The notes: generated from the letters alone by a model not told the origin. 59,246 nucleotides of DNA from an uncultured Desulfuromonadales bacterium (GCA_903868145.1 CAIPTY010000033.1:1-59246); one strand, 5' to 3'; positions 40,201 through 48,867 are shown, counted from the first letter of the stretch. Numbers and translations are program-made.

Positions 40201-40541
40201 GACTTGAGACGCTGCTCCCTTCGACCGCAACCGGCAGTAGCAACGAGGCCATCGTCCTCAAGCGACTCCGCGCCCGTGGTTTCCGTGCTGCCGAAGCACT
40301 CACACCGGAAGACAGAAAGTTCGCCGCCGCCGTGCATCAAATCATTGCTGACGGGCGTGTGGGTAAGGCCACCATCCGCAAAGTAAAGGAAGCGTTCGAT
40401 GATACCGATGATCCAAAGGCGATGATTGCCATCCTACGCAAGGAAATATCCAAGCAATATCTTCTCGGCCCGGCAAAGCAGCCTACCAAGGAACTGCCGC
40501 AGACACAGCGAGAACTCATTCTTTCATCCTATCTGCCGTAA
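37275..40541 (+). CDS. PLD-nuclease/SF2 helicase fusion protein (defence candidate)
   Basis: Residues 15-190 form a phospholipase D-like domain with H141-x-K143 (NIHAKVYIM), GSSNLSHSGL at 164-173 and a late Glu, the half-site of PLD nucleases such as BfiI. A SNF2/SF2 helicase follows: GLGKT (289-293), DESH (361-364), SATP (390-393), and the C-terminal motifs LITTDVLAEGVNLH and QRVGRVNRVG. The last 250 residues are variable. With the methyltransferase 12 bases downstream it probably forms a restriction-type phage defence: the helicase translocates on unmodified DNA and the PLD domain cuts. Similar PLD plus helicase pairs occur in defence islands (DISARM has them as separate proteins). AAGGGA precedes the ATG. 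Confidence 0.85.
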   Translation: MTDNHPPTPKKFLTNQGENTLSKRLEKILPLTQDFDCLVGYFFISGFFRLYPALETVKKVRILIGLKNEQVIHGLIQIANDRPEDSAPSTAEIKATLGGMMRTEFVQASETLAIETGVRKFIEWIRSGKLEVKLYREQNIHAKVYIMTPEHPVPDVNHGYVITGSSNLSHSGLEGNLEFNVLLAEPEEHDYALHRFNELWEQAVDVKDVHETIINTVEKESPFAIFTPYELYLKFLAEYFRDYLGDRSKLNAENLPQNFKKLSYQEDAVFTAQQMLKTFGGVFVSDVVGLGKTYISALLALQLDGRCLVIAPPSLLDENSPGSWTRVFRDFCIPGHKCVSIGKLEEIIEQGVEFYKYVFIDESHRFKNDSAQRYEHLTRICQGKGVILVSATPYNNTLDDIYSQLKLFQPPRNSTIPGLRNMEAFFERLRSRLKGLHRLDNAEAYVVAVEQNAHELRERVLKYIMVRRTRREIEEFYGADLKQQKIWFPKVSDPVPLLYKLNSTESAVFTNTLESITSADFHYARYQPLNPEYYTGPIEERAVQGQRNLATFMKILLVKRLESSFHAFKETLGRFIKSHELVLQAFDDGFVYTSKKHSKKVLEFLEEGDDDAMDELIAQEKAEKFPAKLFTTTFRKHVASDLATLKTIQTSWKKIKRDPKWEEFKRELTTTLAKGKLVVFSEFADTAHYLANLIKKEVDDETLLFSSASSPELRRDVIANFDANFQSPSDDYRILITTDVLAEGVNLHRSATVINYDLPWNPSRMMQRVGRVNRVGTKFKTIFTYNFFPTDEGNDEIALTEAAKSKIHAFITLLGNDARLLTGDEQITSHNLFDRINSKESAEGGEEEHKSELKYLRQILNVKEKEPELFQRILTLPRKARSSRFHAPEPGSAENPEATTSNPDRPAVITYFRQDRLDKFFRSHADIKQAEELDFFTTAETLETTAKEKRHEIPPEKFYPLLDKNKDGFQSATTPGLETLLPSTATGSSNEAIVLKRLRARGFRAAEALTPEDRKFAAAVHQIIADGRVGKATIRKVKEAFDDTDDPKAMIAILRKEISKQYLLGPAKQPTKELPQTQRELILSSYLP

Positions 40542-40553
40542 GGAGCATCAATA

Positions 40554-43500
40554 ATGGACAAGGCCACCGCGCAACGACTCGTTAGTGAAACATTTAAAGC
40601 TGCATTCGACAAGAAGCGTTACCGCGATTTTATCAATGAACTGTGCAACGGCTTCAACGAAGCCAAGGCGCAGATCATGAGTGTGCCGGAGGCCTTTACG
40701 CCCCACGTCAAAAGTTGTCAGCGGCTTGGAACCTTTGAATCTGCCGATGGTGAGTTAGCCGATGTGCTCATTGTTCATCTTACCGAATCATGGAAACTGG
40801 AGCGTACACGCACCGCCCTGCGCGATTTCGTCGCCCACAAGCTCAAGCGGGGTGATAATTACAAGGAAGCCGGCCTCGTTGCCTTTGTCGCCCCTGATGA
40901 GCTGTCGTGGCGTTTTTCCTTCGTGCGGATGGAATACGAAACCAAGCGTGACACCAATACAGGGAAGATCAAGACGGAAGAACGTCTCACCCCGGCTCGC
41001 CGATTCTCATACATTGTAGGCGTGGATGAAGAATGCCATACCGCCCAGAGCCGTTTTCTGTCGCTGCTCCAGAACACAACGGCCAAGCCTGCGTTGTCGC
41101 AGATTGAGGAAGCCTTCAGCGTCGAGGCCGTCACTAAAGAGTTCTTTACCCAATACGCTGCGCTTTTTAACTCTACACAGATTGCGTTGGATGCAATCGT
41201 AAAGAAGGATTCCGTCCTGCGTGCCGATTTCACCGCGAAAAAAGTTTCCTCCGCTGATTTCAGCAAGAAGCTTCTCGGGCAAATCGTGTTTCTCTACTTC
41301 ATTCAGAAGAAAGGGTGGCTGGGGGTTCCCAAAGGCGGCAATTGGGGTGACGGCCCGCGCAATTTCCTGCGCCAGCTTGCTGACCGCGCCATCCGCGAAA
41401 AGAAGTGCCTGTTTAACGACGTACTCGAACCACTTTTCTACGACACGCTCGCCACTGATCGAGGTCACGAGGCGTGGTGCAAAGTTTTTTCATGCCGGAT
41501 TCCGTTCCTCAACGGCGGGTTGTTTGAGCCCCTGGCCGGTTATGATTGGGAGAAAACCAATATCAGTTTTACCAATGCTCTTTTTTCAAACCAGGATCGA
41601 ACCCCTGCCGGGGATACAGGAAGCGGCATTCTCGATGTTTTCGACCGTTATAACTTTACCGTCAACGAGTCAGAACCGCTGGAAAAGGAAGTAGCAATCG
41701 ACCCCGAGATGCTCGGCAAGGTCTTTGAAAACCTCATCGAGGAAAACCGGCGCAAAGGTCTTGGTGCGTATTACACCCCTCGTGAAATCGTCCACTATAT
41801 GTGCCAGGAAAGTCTCATCAACTATCTGGACAACGGGCTGAATAATCCCATCAAACCTCGCACTGGGAAGCCTATAGCAGTGCCCCGGAAGGATGTGGAG
41901 GAGTGGATTCGTCAGAGTGACCAGTTTGCCCACTACGCCGCCGCAATCGCTGCCGGTACCAAGGGAGATCATTATCCCAAGCCGCCTGAGTCCATCCGCA
42001 CGTTTGCTGCCGAAATCGATGCTCTGCTGCGCGACATAACTGTCTGCGATCCAGCTATCGGTTCAGGTGCTTTCCCTGTTGGCATGATGACCGAGATCGT
42101 TCGAGCGCGTGTCGCACTCACACCATATTTCGAGGATGTTGCCGAACGCACGCCCTACTATTTCAAGCGACACGCCATCCAATCCAGTATCTACGGTGCC
42201 GACATTGATGCCGGTGCAGTTGAAATAGCCAAACTGCGGCTCTGGCTCTCGCTGGTAGTCGATGAGGAGGACGTCCAGAAGATCAAGCCACTGCCAAATC
42301 TTGACTACAAGATTGTCGTCGGAAACTCACTGCTTGGCGTTGAGAAGAATCTGTTTAATATCGAACAGTTCAAGCAGTTGGAAATTATTAAACCCAAATT
42401 CTTCGACGAGTCAAATAAAACCAAGAAGGCGGAATACAAACGGCAGATCGAAAAACTTATCCATGAACTGACCAACGGGCGAGAGGTGTTCGATTTTGAG
42501 ATTTATTTCTCTGAGGTGTTTCATACAAAGGGCGGTTTCGATGTCGTGATCGCTAACCCACCTTACATTGACTCTGAAGCGATGTCTAAAACGGCAAAGT
42601 GGCTGCGTGACATTGTTCAAGCGAACTACAAATTCACAAAGGGAAATTGGGATATATACATCGCGTTCTTTGAACTCGCATTTAACCGCCTAAACCCCTC
42701 GGGAGTTTTGTCATTCATTACACCGGACAAATGGATTGCAAAGCCATTTGGTAATGAAATGCGCCGCTTGACCACAGTAAAACTTGACTCAATATTACGA
42801 GCGGGCAGAGAGGTTTTTGAAAATGCGAAAGTTGATGCCATTGTCACTGTTTATTGCTGCGCAGAATCTCATTCCATAATAGTTCGGGACTTTGACGGGC
42901 GAAACATTTCGGACATTAGAATTGTTGCCAAGAGCGATTTGGTTGAGCCATTCACTTACGACTGGTTATTTTCAAACAGCCTCTCGCTCTTATCCAAAAT
43001 TGAAGATACTGGTGTTCGATTGGCATCAATTGGAGCATGTGAAAATTCGTGTGCAACCTCTGACGCATATAAACTAAAAGGCTTGGTTAAAAATGTGGCG
43101 GACGAGCCTGATCTCGGCAAGTATTTTAAAATCATTAACACAGGGACGATAGGAAAATATATATCTCGGTGGGGTTTTCGCGAGATGGTCTATTTGGGCG
43201 ACAGATACCTCCGCCCAGTAGTTGATAGGGTGGCTTTTCTCCGTGAGTTTCCAAACTCCTACGGGAAAAAATCGGTGAAACCTAAACTTATCGCAAAGGG
43301 TCTCAATTTACTGGATGTATGTCTCGACGAATGCGGGGACTACATTCCTGGAAAAACAACATTGATCGTAACTGCTGACAACTTACGCAACCTGAAACTT
43401 CTTCTAGGCCTATTGAATCATCCACTCGCGCTATTCTATTTCAAGCAGCGATACCCATCGGCTAGTTACAATCAGGGCACTTCATTCACCAAAGACATGC

Positions 43501-43691
43501 TCAATGAATTCCCAATTCCAAAAATGACAGCATCAGAAGAGGGTGATATTATTTCGTTGGTTGACCGCGTACTATCGGACAGAACCAATCAACAATCTTT
43601 GAGCCAGGCAGAGGAGACGCTACGAGCTAGAATTTATGGACTTTACGGTTTAACCTATGCGGAAATCGCTTTAATCGAAGCTGTGCGTTAA
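40554..43691 (+). CDS. N6-adenine DNA methyltransferase, Eco57I/PglX-like
   Basis: The 1045-residue protein has a large N-terminal domain without a clear PD-(D/E)xK nuclease motif, then GAYYTPREIVHYMC (404-417), SAM motif DPAIGSGAF (499-507) and catalytic NPPY (668-671). The C-terminal third should be the target-recognition domain, ending with FPIPKM and a helical tail. It would methylate adenine at a specific site, protecting host DNA. The size and lack of a nuclease domain recall BREX PglX. The start is 12 bases after the helicase stop, with AAGGAG before it. The 3' third of the gene (from about 42600) is visibly more AT-rich than the 5' part. Confidence 0.88.
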   Translation: MDKATAQRLVSETFKAAFDKKRYRDFINELCNGFNEAKAQIMSVPEAFTPHVKSCQRLGTFESADGELADVLIVHLTESWKLERTRTALRDFVAHKLKRGDNYKEAGLVAFVAPDELSWRFSFVRMEYETKRDTNTGKIKTEERLTPARRFSYIVGVDEECHTAQSRFLSLLQNTTAKPALSQIEEAFSVEAVTKEFFTQYAALFNSTQIALDAIVKKDSVLRADFTAKKVSSADFSKKLLGQIVFLYFIQKKGWLGVPKGGNWGDGPRNFLRQLADRAIREKKCLFNDVLEPLFYDTLATDRGHEAWCKVFSCRIPFLNGGLFEPLAGYDWEKTNISFTNALFSNQDRTPAGDTGSGILDVFDRYNFTVNESEPLEKEVAIDPEMLGKVFENLIEENRRKGLGAYYTPREIVHYMCQESLINYLDNGLNNPIKPRTGKPIAVPRKDVEEWIRQSDQFAHYAAAIAAGTKGDHYPKPPESIRTFAAEIDALLRDITVCDPAIGSGAFPVGMMTEIVRARVALTPYFEDVAERTPYYFKRHAIQSSIYGADIDAGAVEIAKLRLWLSLVVDEEDVQKIKPLPNLDYKIVVGNSLLGVEKNLFNIEQFKQLEIIKPKFFDESNKTKKAEYKRQIEKLIHELTNGREVFDFEIYFSEVFHTKGGFDVVIANPPYIDSEAMSKTAKWLRDIVQANYKFTKGNWDIYIAFFELAFNRLNPSGVLSFITPDKWIAKPFGNEMRRLTTVKLDSILRAGREVFENAKVDAIVTVYCCAESHSIIVRDFDGRNISDIRIVAKSDLVEPFTYDWLFSNSLSLLSKIEDTGVRLASIGACENSCATSDAYKLKGLVKNVADEPDLGKYFKIINTGTIGKYISRWGFREMVYLGDRYLRPVVDRVAFLREFPNSYGKKSVKPKLIAKGLNLLDVCLDECGDYIPGKTTLIVTADNLRNLKLLLGLLNHPLALFYFKQRYPSASYNQGTSFTKDMLNEFPIPKMTASEEGDIISLVDRVLSDRTNQQSLSQAEETLRARIYGLYGLTYAEIALIEAVR

Positions 43692-43875
43692 GTTGAGAAC
43701 GCTGCCCCCTGAGGAGATCGAACTGGTAGAGTGCACCCGTTAAGAGTGAGCTTCTATGATGTATTTGAAGGCTTCAACCATTGATACTTTGACAACTGCC
43801 TTAGCGGCAAATCATATTTCACAAAGCATTACAGCCTTGAAAGTACATATTACAGGACAAAAGGAGAACAACATC

Positions 43876-44058
43876 ATGGCAATGACCGTCGAAATAAAAG
43901 GCAACAAGCTCTGCATCGAAATTGACCTAGAAACGCCAACACCATCATCATCCGGTAAAACCTTGGTGGTCGCCAGCTCGCGAGGGAATGCTGTAACTAC
44001 TGCAATGGTGGATGGTAAGCCTGTTACTATCGGGCTGAATGCGTATATCAAGCCGTAA
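43876..44058 (+). CDS. Small conserved island protein (60 aa)
   Basis: The protein runs MAMTVEIKGNKLCIEI and ends GLNAYIKP, with a low-complexity TPTPSSSGK in the middle. Its ATG at 43876 has AAGGAG eleven bases before; an upstream in-frame ATG at 43756 has no such site. Similar short proteins are often found in genomic islands, but I know no function. It looks like a small beta-rich domain. Confidence 0.55.
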   Translation: MAMTVEIKGNKLCIEIDLETPTPSSSGKTLVVASSRGNAVTTAMVDGKPVTIGLNAYIKP

Positions 44059-44165
44059 GCACAGTTGGCTATCCCGATTTCGTTTGCTTTCGGTTTATCT
44101 AGTGGTATAAGCTACTATCTCGTTTTACAAAGAAGCTTTGCCAAACGCGGAAGGAGTCAAACATT

Positions 44166-44357
44166 ATGAAGAGCTTGGCCATGGTGGCTGAAAAGAAATA
44201 TGAAGGCAAATATGTTGCTTTGGAATCGTTCACCAATAATCGTGTCGTTGCATCAGGCAAAGACCCGTTGCGGGTGATGAATGCTGCCGGTAAAACTGGA
44301 GTAAAAGAGCCGGTTATTGTCTTTATTCCAAAAGAAAACATGACCTATATTTACTGA
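44166..44357 (+). CDS. DUF5678-family small protein
   Basis: The 63-residue protein has KKYEGKYVALES, VVASGKDPLRVMNAA and EPVIVFIPKE, the pattern of DUF5678 proteins. It overlaps the next gene, a retropepsin-like protease, as TGATG, so the two are translationally coupled. GGAAGGAG lies upstream of the ATG. The family often stands before an aspartic protease, suggesting a two-gene module, possibly of toxin-antitoxin type; this is inference. Confidence 0.7.
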   Translation: MKSLAMVAEKKYEGKYVALESFTNNRVVASGKDPLRVMNAAGKTGVKEPVIVFIPKENMTYIY

Positions 44358-44782
44358 TGCCCATCGTAGAATATCCCTTTACAACGCTATCGCCGGGGGC
44401 TCCACCCCGGCCTATGCTTCCCATCTGCATACACAACCCTGACACCGGATTGATTTATCGAACCTGGGGTCTTATTGACACCGGTGCCGACGATTGTGCA
44501 ATACCTGCCGCAGTAGCGCCCGTCATCGGCCATCAGCTTAATGCTGGCAATCCATCCTCCATTGGAACAGCCGGTGGAAATGCAACAGTCTATGCTCATA
44601 TAACCCGCATCGACATTCTCTCCATCACCGATCATGTCACCATTGTACATTCCATTCAGAATACTCCGGTAGACTTCTGCCCCGGCCTTAATACCGTTCT
44701 GCTCGGCGTTGCCAATTTCCTATCCAACTTTGTTCTGACTATTGATTACCCCAGACAGCGTTTTTCTATCAAAACCCCCTGA
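44357..44782 (+). CDS. Retropepsin-like aspartic protease, small
   Basis: The 141-residue protein has LIDTGADDCAIP (catalytic Asp near residue 37) and a closing LLGVANFLSNF, which is a one-domain retropepsin-like fold that should act as a dimer. It has no signal peptide, so it is cytoplasmic. It is coupled to the DUF5678 gene by TGATG. Its natural substrate is unknown. Confidence 0.75.
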   Translation: MPIVEYPFTTLSPGAPPRPMLPICIHNPDTGLIYRTWGLIDTGADDCAIPAAVAPVIGHQLNAGNPSSIGTAGGNATVYAHITRIDILSITDHVTIVHSIQNTPVDFCPGLNTVLLGVANFLSNFVLTIDYPRQRFSIKTP

Positions 44783-44804
44783 AAAACATTTACCCTTCCT
44801 CGCG

Positions 44805-44879
44805 TGCGTGCGCGTAGACCGTGTCGCGGAACTAGCAGACTCTCCCTCAAATCTTCAGGGGAAAATTTGCACGCACCCA
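44805..44879 (+). pseudogene. tRNA-Leu-like remnant
   Basis: TGCGTGC at 44805-44811 pairs with GCACGCA at 44869-44875, followed by CCCA. Inside, GCGGAACTAGCAGAC resembles a tRNA-Leu D arm and CTCAAAT a Leu(CAA) anticodon loop. There is no T arm with TTCRA, so this is not a working tRNA. Confidence 0.35.
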
Positions 44880-45030
44880 AGAAAGGGTGTCAGTATATGC
44901 CTGCCAGAGGTGGTGAAAAGGGGTATACCGGGGGTGGTAGGGGCAATTTAGCTAACGGTTCGTTAGTAATTTGAGGATCATTGTTGTTGCCAATTTCACT
45001 AATCGCTCAAATTACCAAACGAACCCATTT

Positions 45031-45894
45031 TTATGCAGTCGGTTGTTGCGCAGAAGGATCGGCGTCCGGCACCACTTCAATGGTATTAAGCCGCCATTCC
45101 TGAAGCTGCCGCAGTTCCTTCATTGCCTTGTAAAGTTGATTGTCCAGGGATGCTTGATACCGTTCAAACGATTCACGGTATTTGTCCGTTAGTATCCCCT
45201 GCTCGGCAAAGGCGTTGTTGAATAGTGCAATGTTCTTGGGTCGCTGCCGGGCTTTTGCAAGTTCCTTGTCGGCGTATGCTTTCATCTCAACCAGCCAGGC
45301 TGAAAGGTCAGTATTGCAGCTTTTCAGATATGCCTCGGCGCTCTCCTCCTCTTCATCCACGGTTTCCTGCTGCAACTGCTGCCAGCATTCAGGGGCGATT
45401 TTCTCCACCGATGCAAAGGTCAACTCTTCATCCTCATCTTCCATAATGGCGTCATATTCCAGCAGGACATCTTTACACCATTTTTCAAGCTCCTTGTCGA
45501 AAGGCTCAATATCCGCTTCCGTGAGTGCGTTCGGGCTGTAGGAGGCTATATTCAGGATGCCGTTGAGCTTTGACAATACCTTTTCTGTCTGCCGCCTCAG
45601 AGATATTGCGCCGGTTTCTGCCGCTACGATCCGGCGTTGCTTCCAGATTGCGATGGCGATCTTTTCCAGCAATACCATTTCCAGAATGCCGGACGGGTTG
45701 AAGGTGGTGGTCAGTTCATCAAAGAGCTGCTGGAACTCTTGCGGCTTTTCATCCTGAAGATGCAGGCGGGCACTCAATAGTCCGTGACGTGTGGCATTGC
45801 GCGATGCTACCGCCTTGCCTTCGGCGCTCTTGGGGCCGCTGCTCTTCTGTGCGTTCTGCTGGTTCGCTGTTATCTGTTTTGTGCTTGTTGCCAT
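45031..45894 (-). CDS. Conserved island protein with NQQNAQKSSGPKSAEGK motif
   Basis: The start is the ATG at 45894 (MATSTKQITANQQNAQKSSG), which has AAAGGAG before it. The 287-residue protein has a basic N-terminus with SSGPKSAEGKAVASRNATRHGLLS, a motif seen in many hypothetical proteins of bacterial islands, then a long helical, acidic and coiled-coil body (EDEDEELTFASVEK). It has no catalytic motif. It is the last gene of the replication operon, 21 bases after the zinc-ribbon gene. Function is unknown. Confidence 0.7.
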   Translation of the reverse strand: MATSTKQITANQQNAQKSSGPKSAEGKAVASRNATRHGLLSARLHLQDEKPQEFQQLFDELTTTFNPSGILEMVLLEKIAIAIWKQRRIVAAETGAISLRRQTEKVLSKLNGILNIASYSPNALTEADIEPFDKELEKWCKDVLLEYDAIMEDEDEELTFASVEKIAPECWQQLQQETVDEEEESAEAYLKSCNTDLSAWLVEMKAYADKELAKARQRPKNIALFNNAFAEQGILTDKYRESFERYQASLDNQLYKAMKELRQLQEWRLNTIEVVPDADPSAQQPTA

Positions 45895-45914
45895 GATAGT
45901 TGCTCCTTTCAATG

Positions 45915-46265
45915 TCAGGTTTTGTCAGGTACCCGTTCCGCTCCCGGTGCGGGAGGGTGGCAGCGTCGGCATACCCAGTGAGGGTATTTCTCAGTTCCGG
46001 CCAGCCAATAATCAGTTCTCTTGCAGCAGTAGCAGGGACGCTGATGTGGTAACAGTGGCAGAGGTGATGTGTCTTCTTTTGCGTGTAACGGGTGTACCAG
46101 GTGTAACGGAGTCTGCAACTCCTTATCAATAGCGGGTTTGACTGCCGCTGGAGCTGTTACACGTTCGATTTCTGCTGGTGTAACAGCGGGTATCACCGCC
46201 GAGGAATAATCCCCGGCGGCTTGCACTATGGCTTCTGGCTGATATTCGTACCATGCCGGACTCAT
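45915..46265 (-). CDS. Small zinc-ribbon protein of the replication operon
   Basis: The 116-residue protein has a disordered, Ala/Pro-rich N-terminal part, then CYCC ... CRRCHPP, a four-Cys site like the zinc ribbons of phage primases. Its ATG overlaps the stop of the DUF927 gene by four bases (ATGA). It may help the primase/helicase bind DNA. The gene is also known to sit next to DUF927 genes in similar elements. Confidence 0.65.
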   Translation of the reverse strand: MSPAWYEYQPEAIVQAAGDYSSAVIPAVTPAEIERVTAPAAVKPAIDKELQTPLHLVHPLHAKEDTSPLPLLPHQRPCYCCKRTDYWLAGTEKYPHWVCRRCHPPAPGAERVPDKT

Positions 46266-48058
46266 GCTTCATCACTCCAGATTTTGGCAGTGAAGTGGTA
46301 GCAGCGTTGCTGTCCCATATTCGGCAACCGCTTGGCCTTCTGGCTTTTCCCGGCACTATCAGGTTCAATGATCCCACGTTCGATAAGATACTTTGTGGCG
46401 AGTTTGACATTGTGGCCGCTACAGATTTCCTTGAACGCTTCAGGGAGTACATAAAATTCGTACACGCCATCGCTGTTCAGTTCTCTGAATCCAGCCCGGT
46501 TAATGGTATCCCGCCCGTTGTTGTTCTGTTCATCCTTCATATCGCTGAAACGACTTTCGCCGTGAGCTTCAAAAAAGCGCCGGACATCTTGGATCATCAA
46601 CTGGCACTCTTTGGAATCAGTGCCACCCCACGAATCGAGCCACGCTTTGAAACAGGTGCCGACTTCACGGAAAGCCGTGCCCTGTTCCCATCCGGTAATC
46701 CCCATATCAGTCGCCAGTTCACCGGCTGCTGCAATCAGTGAAAAACGCCGGGCAACCCGCGTGATCTGGCCATTTGCACCCTTTGGTAAATAGGTGTTGA
46801 TAAAGGTGGAGCGCAACTGCTTCAGCTCATTGGCTACGGTGGACAGGCGGGGCAGGAGCTTGTCCAGGAAGGCAGGGAAGGCCGTACCATAATACTGGCG
46901 GGTGCGCTGTTTGATGGTGTCAGCAAATTGTGCTGGTGATTCCATACCGTGGATATTTTCAAACAGACCCAGACCACGCCCGGCGTCAGCGGGAAGATCA
47001 GCAAGCCGAACCTCTTGCCCGGCCTTGCTCTTTTGTCCGCCATGCCTCATGTGTTCTGCTATGCCTATTTCACCGGTGGAAAGAAATAATAGTCGCCATG
47101 TTGCCAGACTTCGGGGTGCGCCGGTTTGTGATGCACGAGCCTTGCCTTGGCCATTGGAGAGCATATAGGCGTTGCTCCCGACTTCTTTTGCTTCCACCTG
47201 TGCCAGCTCATCAAGAGGAAGAAGCCGATCATTGTGGTCTACGGCCAAACCTTCAAGGCCATTGCTGGTGGCTCTCCAGTGTTTGGTGTATACCTCCGGC
47301 GATCCGTATGTGCTGGATGCAGCGTCGCCTGCTGTTGTTTTGCCGGTACTGCTGCCGCCGACTATGTTGATGCCGCCGGATTCATCGTGGGTGATATTGA
47401 GTAAGGCGGGAGCAAACGACATGGCGACGGCAAAGACCAGGCGGCTATTGCCGACACATAAGGCGGCAACATTATCTCGCCACTGCTGGAGATCCCCTTG
47501 CTGACCCATGGTGTTCGCCTGAGAAGATGACGACTGGTAGATGATGCTTTCGCCCTTGATGCCGCCGATAGTTCTAGTGGGGAGGACAAAACAGTTCGAG
47601 TGCCAGCCGGTGCGACCGGTACATAATACCTTCTCGTTACCCTTTGGCTTGGTTGTCTGGATATATTCGATCAGCTTTTGCGGCGCTCGTGAGGTCACAC
47701 CGATAATCAGACCACCCCGCAGGAGTTCACCCCGGATTTCTTCACCGGTGCCTTTGCATAGTTCCATCGGCATTGGCCACTGATGATGCCTGTTGTCGTG
47801 ATCCTTCCACACCAGCAATCTGCCCCAGTCGCCACCCTGTTCATTGCGGGTTTGCGCCTTGATGTCCAGGCTGCTGCAAATAAAGTGCGGTTGTTGCAAT
47901 TCACCATCTTTGTTGACGCCGATCCAGACCACCGCACCGTTCTTTTCGTCTCTGCTGAAATGCGCCCCAACAGGGACTTCTTCAATGGGCAGCTCCTCAA
48001 ACTCTTCAGCGGAGCCTTCGACCAGAACATCATCCATACCTTTTTTGCCATCACTCAT
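46262..48058 (-). CDS. DUF927-family ATPase (replicative helicase-like)
   Basis: The 598-residue protein belongs to the DUF927 family of element-borne ATPases. It has a Walker A GGSSTGKTT near residue 236, a Walker B-like LLPLDELAQV near 278, and the conserved GRTGWHS upstream. A C-terminal winged-helix-like part (KYLIERGIIEPDSAGKS) may bind DNA. Such proteins go with a TOPRIM primase in P4-like and related integrative elements, and probably unwind the element's origin. The ATG overlaps the stop of the upstream gene by four bases. Confidence 0.85.
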   Translation of the reverse strand: MSDGKKGMDDVLVEGSAEEFEELPIEEVPVGAHFSRDEKNGAVVWIGVNKDGELQQPHFICSSLDIKAQTRNEQGGDWGRLLVWKDHDNRHHQWPMPMELCKGTGEEIRGELLRGGLIIGVTSRAPQKLIEYIQTTKPKGNEKVLCTGRTGWHSNCFVLPTRTIGGIKGESIIYQSSSSQANTMGQQGDLQQWRDNVAALCVGNSRLVFAVAMSFAPALLNITHDESGGINIVGGSSTGKTTAGDAASSTYGSPEVYTKHWRATSNGLEGLAVDHNDRLLPLDELAQVEAKEVGSNAYMLSNGQGKARASQTGAPRSLATWRLLFLSTGEIGIAEHMRHGGQKSKAGQEVRLADLPADAGRGLGLFENIHGMESPAQFADTIKQRTRQYYGTAFPAFLDKLLPRLSTVANELKQLRSTFINTYLPKGANGQITRVARRFSLIAAAGELATDMGITGWEQGTAFREVGTCFKAWLDSWGGTDSKECQLMIQDVRRFFEAHGESRFSDMKDEQNNNGRDTINRAGFRELNSDGVYEFYVLPEAFKEICSGHNVKLATKYLIERGIIEPDSAGKSQKAKRLPNMGQQRCYHFTAKIWSDEA

Positions 48059-48867
48059 GGCGTACCTCCCGGAAGGCGGACGATGAAGGTTTTTGCTCCC
48101 CGCTCCTGGAGTTTTCGGCAGAGCCGTTTTACCGCCTGCTTCAGGTTTTTACCCGGCTCCAGCCAATCGTTATCTGGTACGATGCAGACTTTGCGACCGC
48201 GCATATAACTGATGCCAAAATCATTTACAGCCAGACCCTGCCACTGGATCAGGTCAAAGTCGTCAATCAGAGCGTCATACGTCAGCCCCGGCTTTTTCCA
48301 GTTCCATAAACCAGTTACGGCAATGCAGGGCAATCCCTCTTGTGTGGCCTTCAGCGCCTTCTTTTCGCCTTCTGTTATGTACAAGGTTTTGCTGGCATCC
48401 TGCAAAATGCCGGAGTGCCAAAGTGGAACAGGAATATACAGCCGATTCGGCGCACCCTTGCACTGGATGTACTTGGGCTTTTTCTTGCCGTCATAGCCGC
48501 GTTCACTGCCTGGAGCATAGAAGAGCTTGAAACGCTCATATCCATCAAAGGGCGGGAATGGCAGACGATAGGCGGATACAAGGCCGGGTATGTTAAACCC
48601 GAGTGCCTTGGTGATCTGTGATGGTGGATAGATAGTTTGAATCCGCGCCTGAAGCAACGTGTCGTCAAGCAGGCCGGACTTTTCCAGATCGAGGCGATGT
48701 TCCGGTGCCAGGACAATATTGCTGTTACACCGTGGTACACGGCTGATTTCTTGTGTAGGTAACGGACAGGTGGTATATAACAGGTCGTCATTACAGCATG
48801 TTATGATGCTTGATACACCCGTTACACCTGTTACATCGGATAATTGATAGGTCTGGTTATCTGTCAT
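48055..48867 (-). CDS. DUF3854/TOPRIM primase-like protein
   Basis: The 270-residue protein has TOPRIM-type motifs YITEGEKKALKA (conserved Glu) and VCIVPDNDW (acidic pair), as in DUF3854 and phage primases. It lacks a primase polymerase core, so it may work with host proteins or with the DUF927 ATPase. It overlaps both neighbours by four bases, making a tightly coupled operon. Confidence 0.8.
   Translation of the reverse strand: MTDNQTYQLSDVTGVTGVSSIITCCNDDLLYTTCPLPTQEISRVPRCNSNIVLAPEHRLDLEKSGLLDDTLLQARIQTIYPPSQITKALGFNIPGLVSAYRLPFPPFDGYERFKLFYAPGSERGYDGKKKPKYIQCKGAPNRLYIPVPLWHSGILQDASKTLYITEGEKKALKATQEGLPCIAVTGLWNWKKPGLTYDALIDDFDLIQWQGLAVNDFGISYMRGRKVCIVPDNDWLEPGKNLKQAVKRLCRKLQERGAKTFIVRLPGGTP

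Noticed and set aside
43756-43875. Longer N-terminus for the 60-residue island protein
   Set aside because: The internal ATG at 43876 has a good AAGGAG; the upstream part has no ribosome-binding site.
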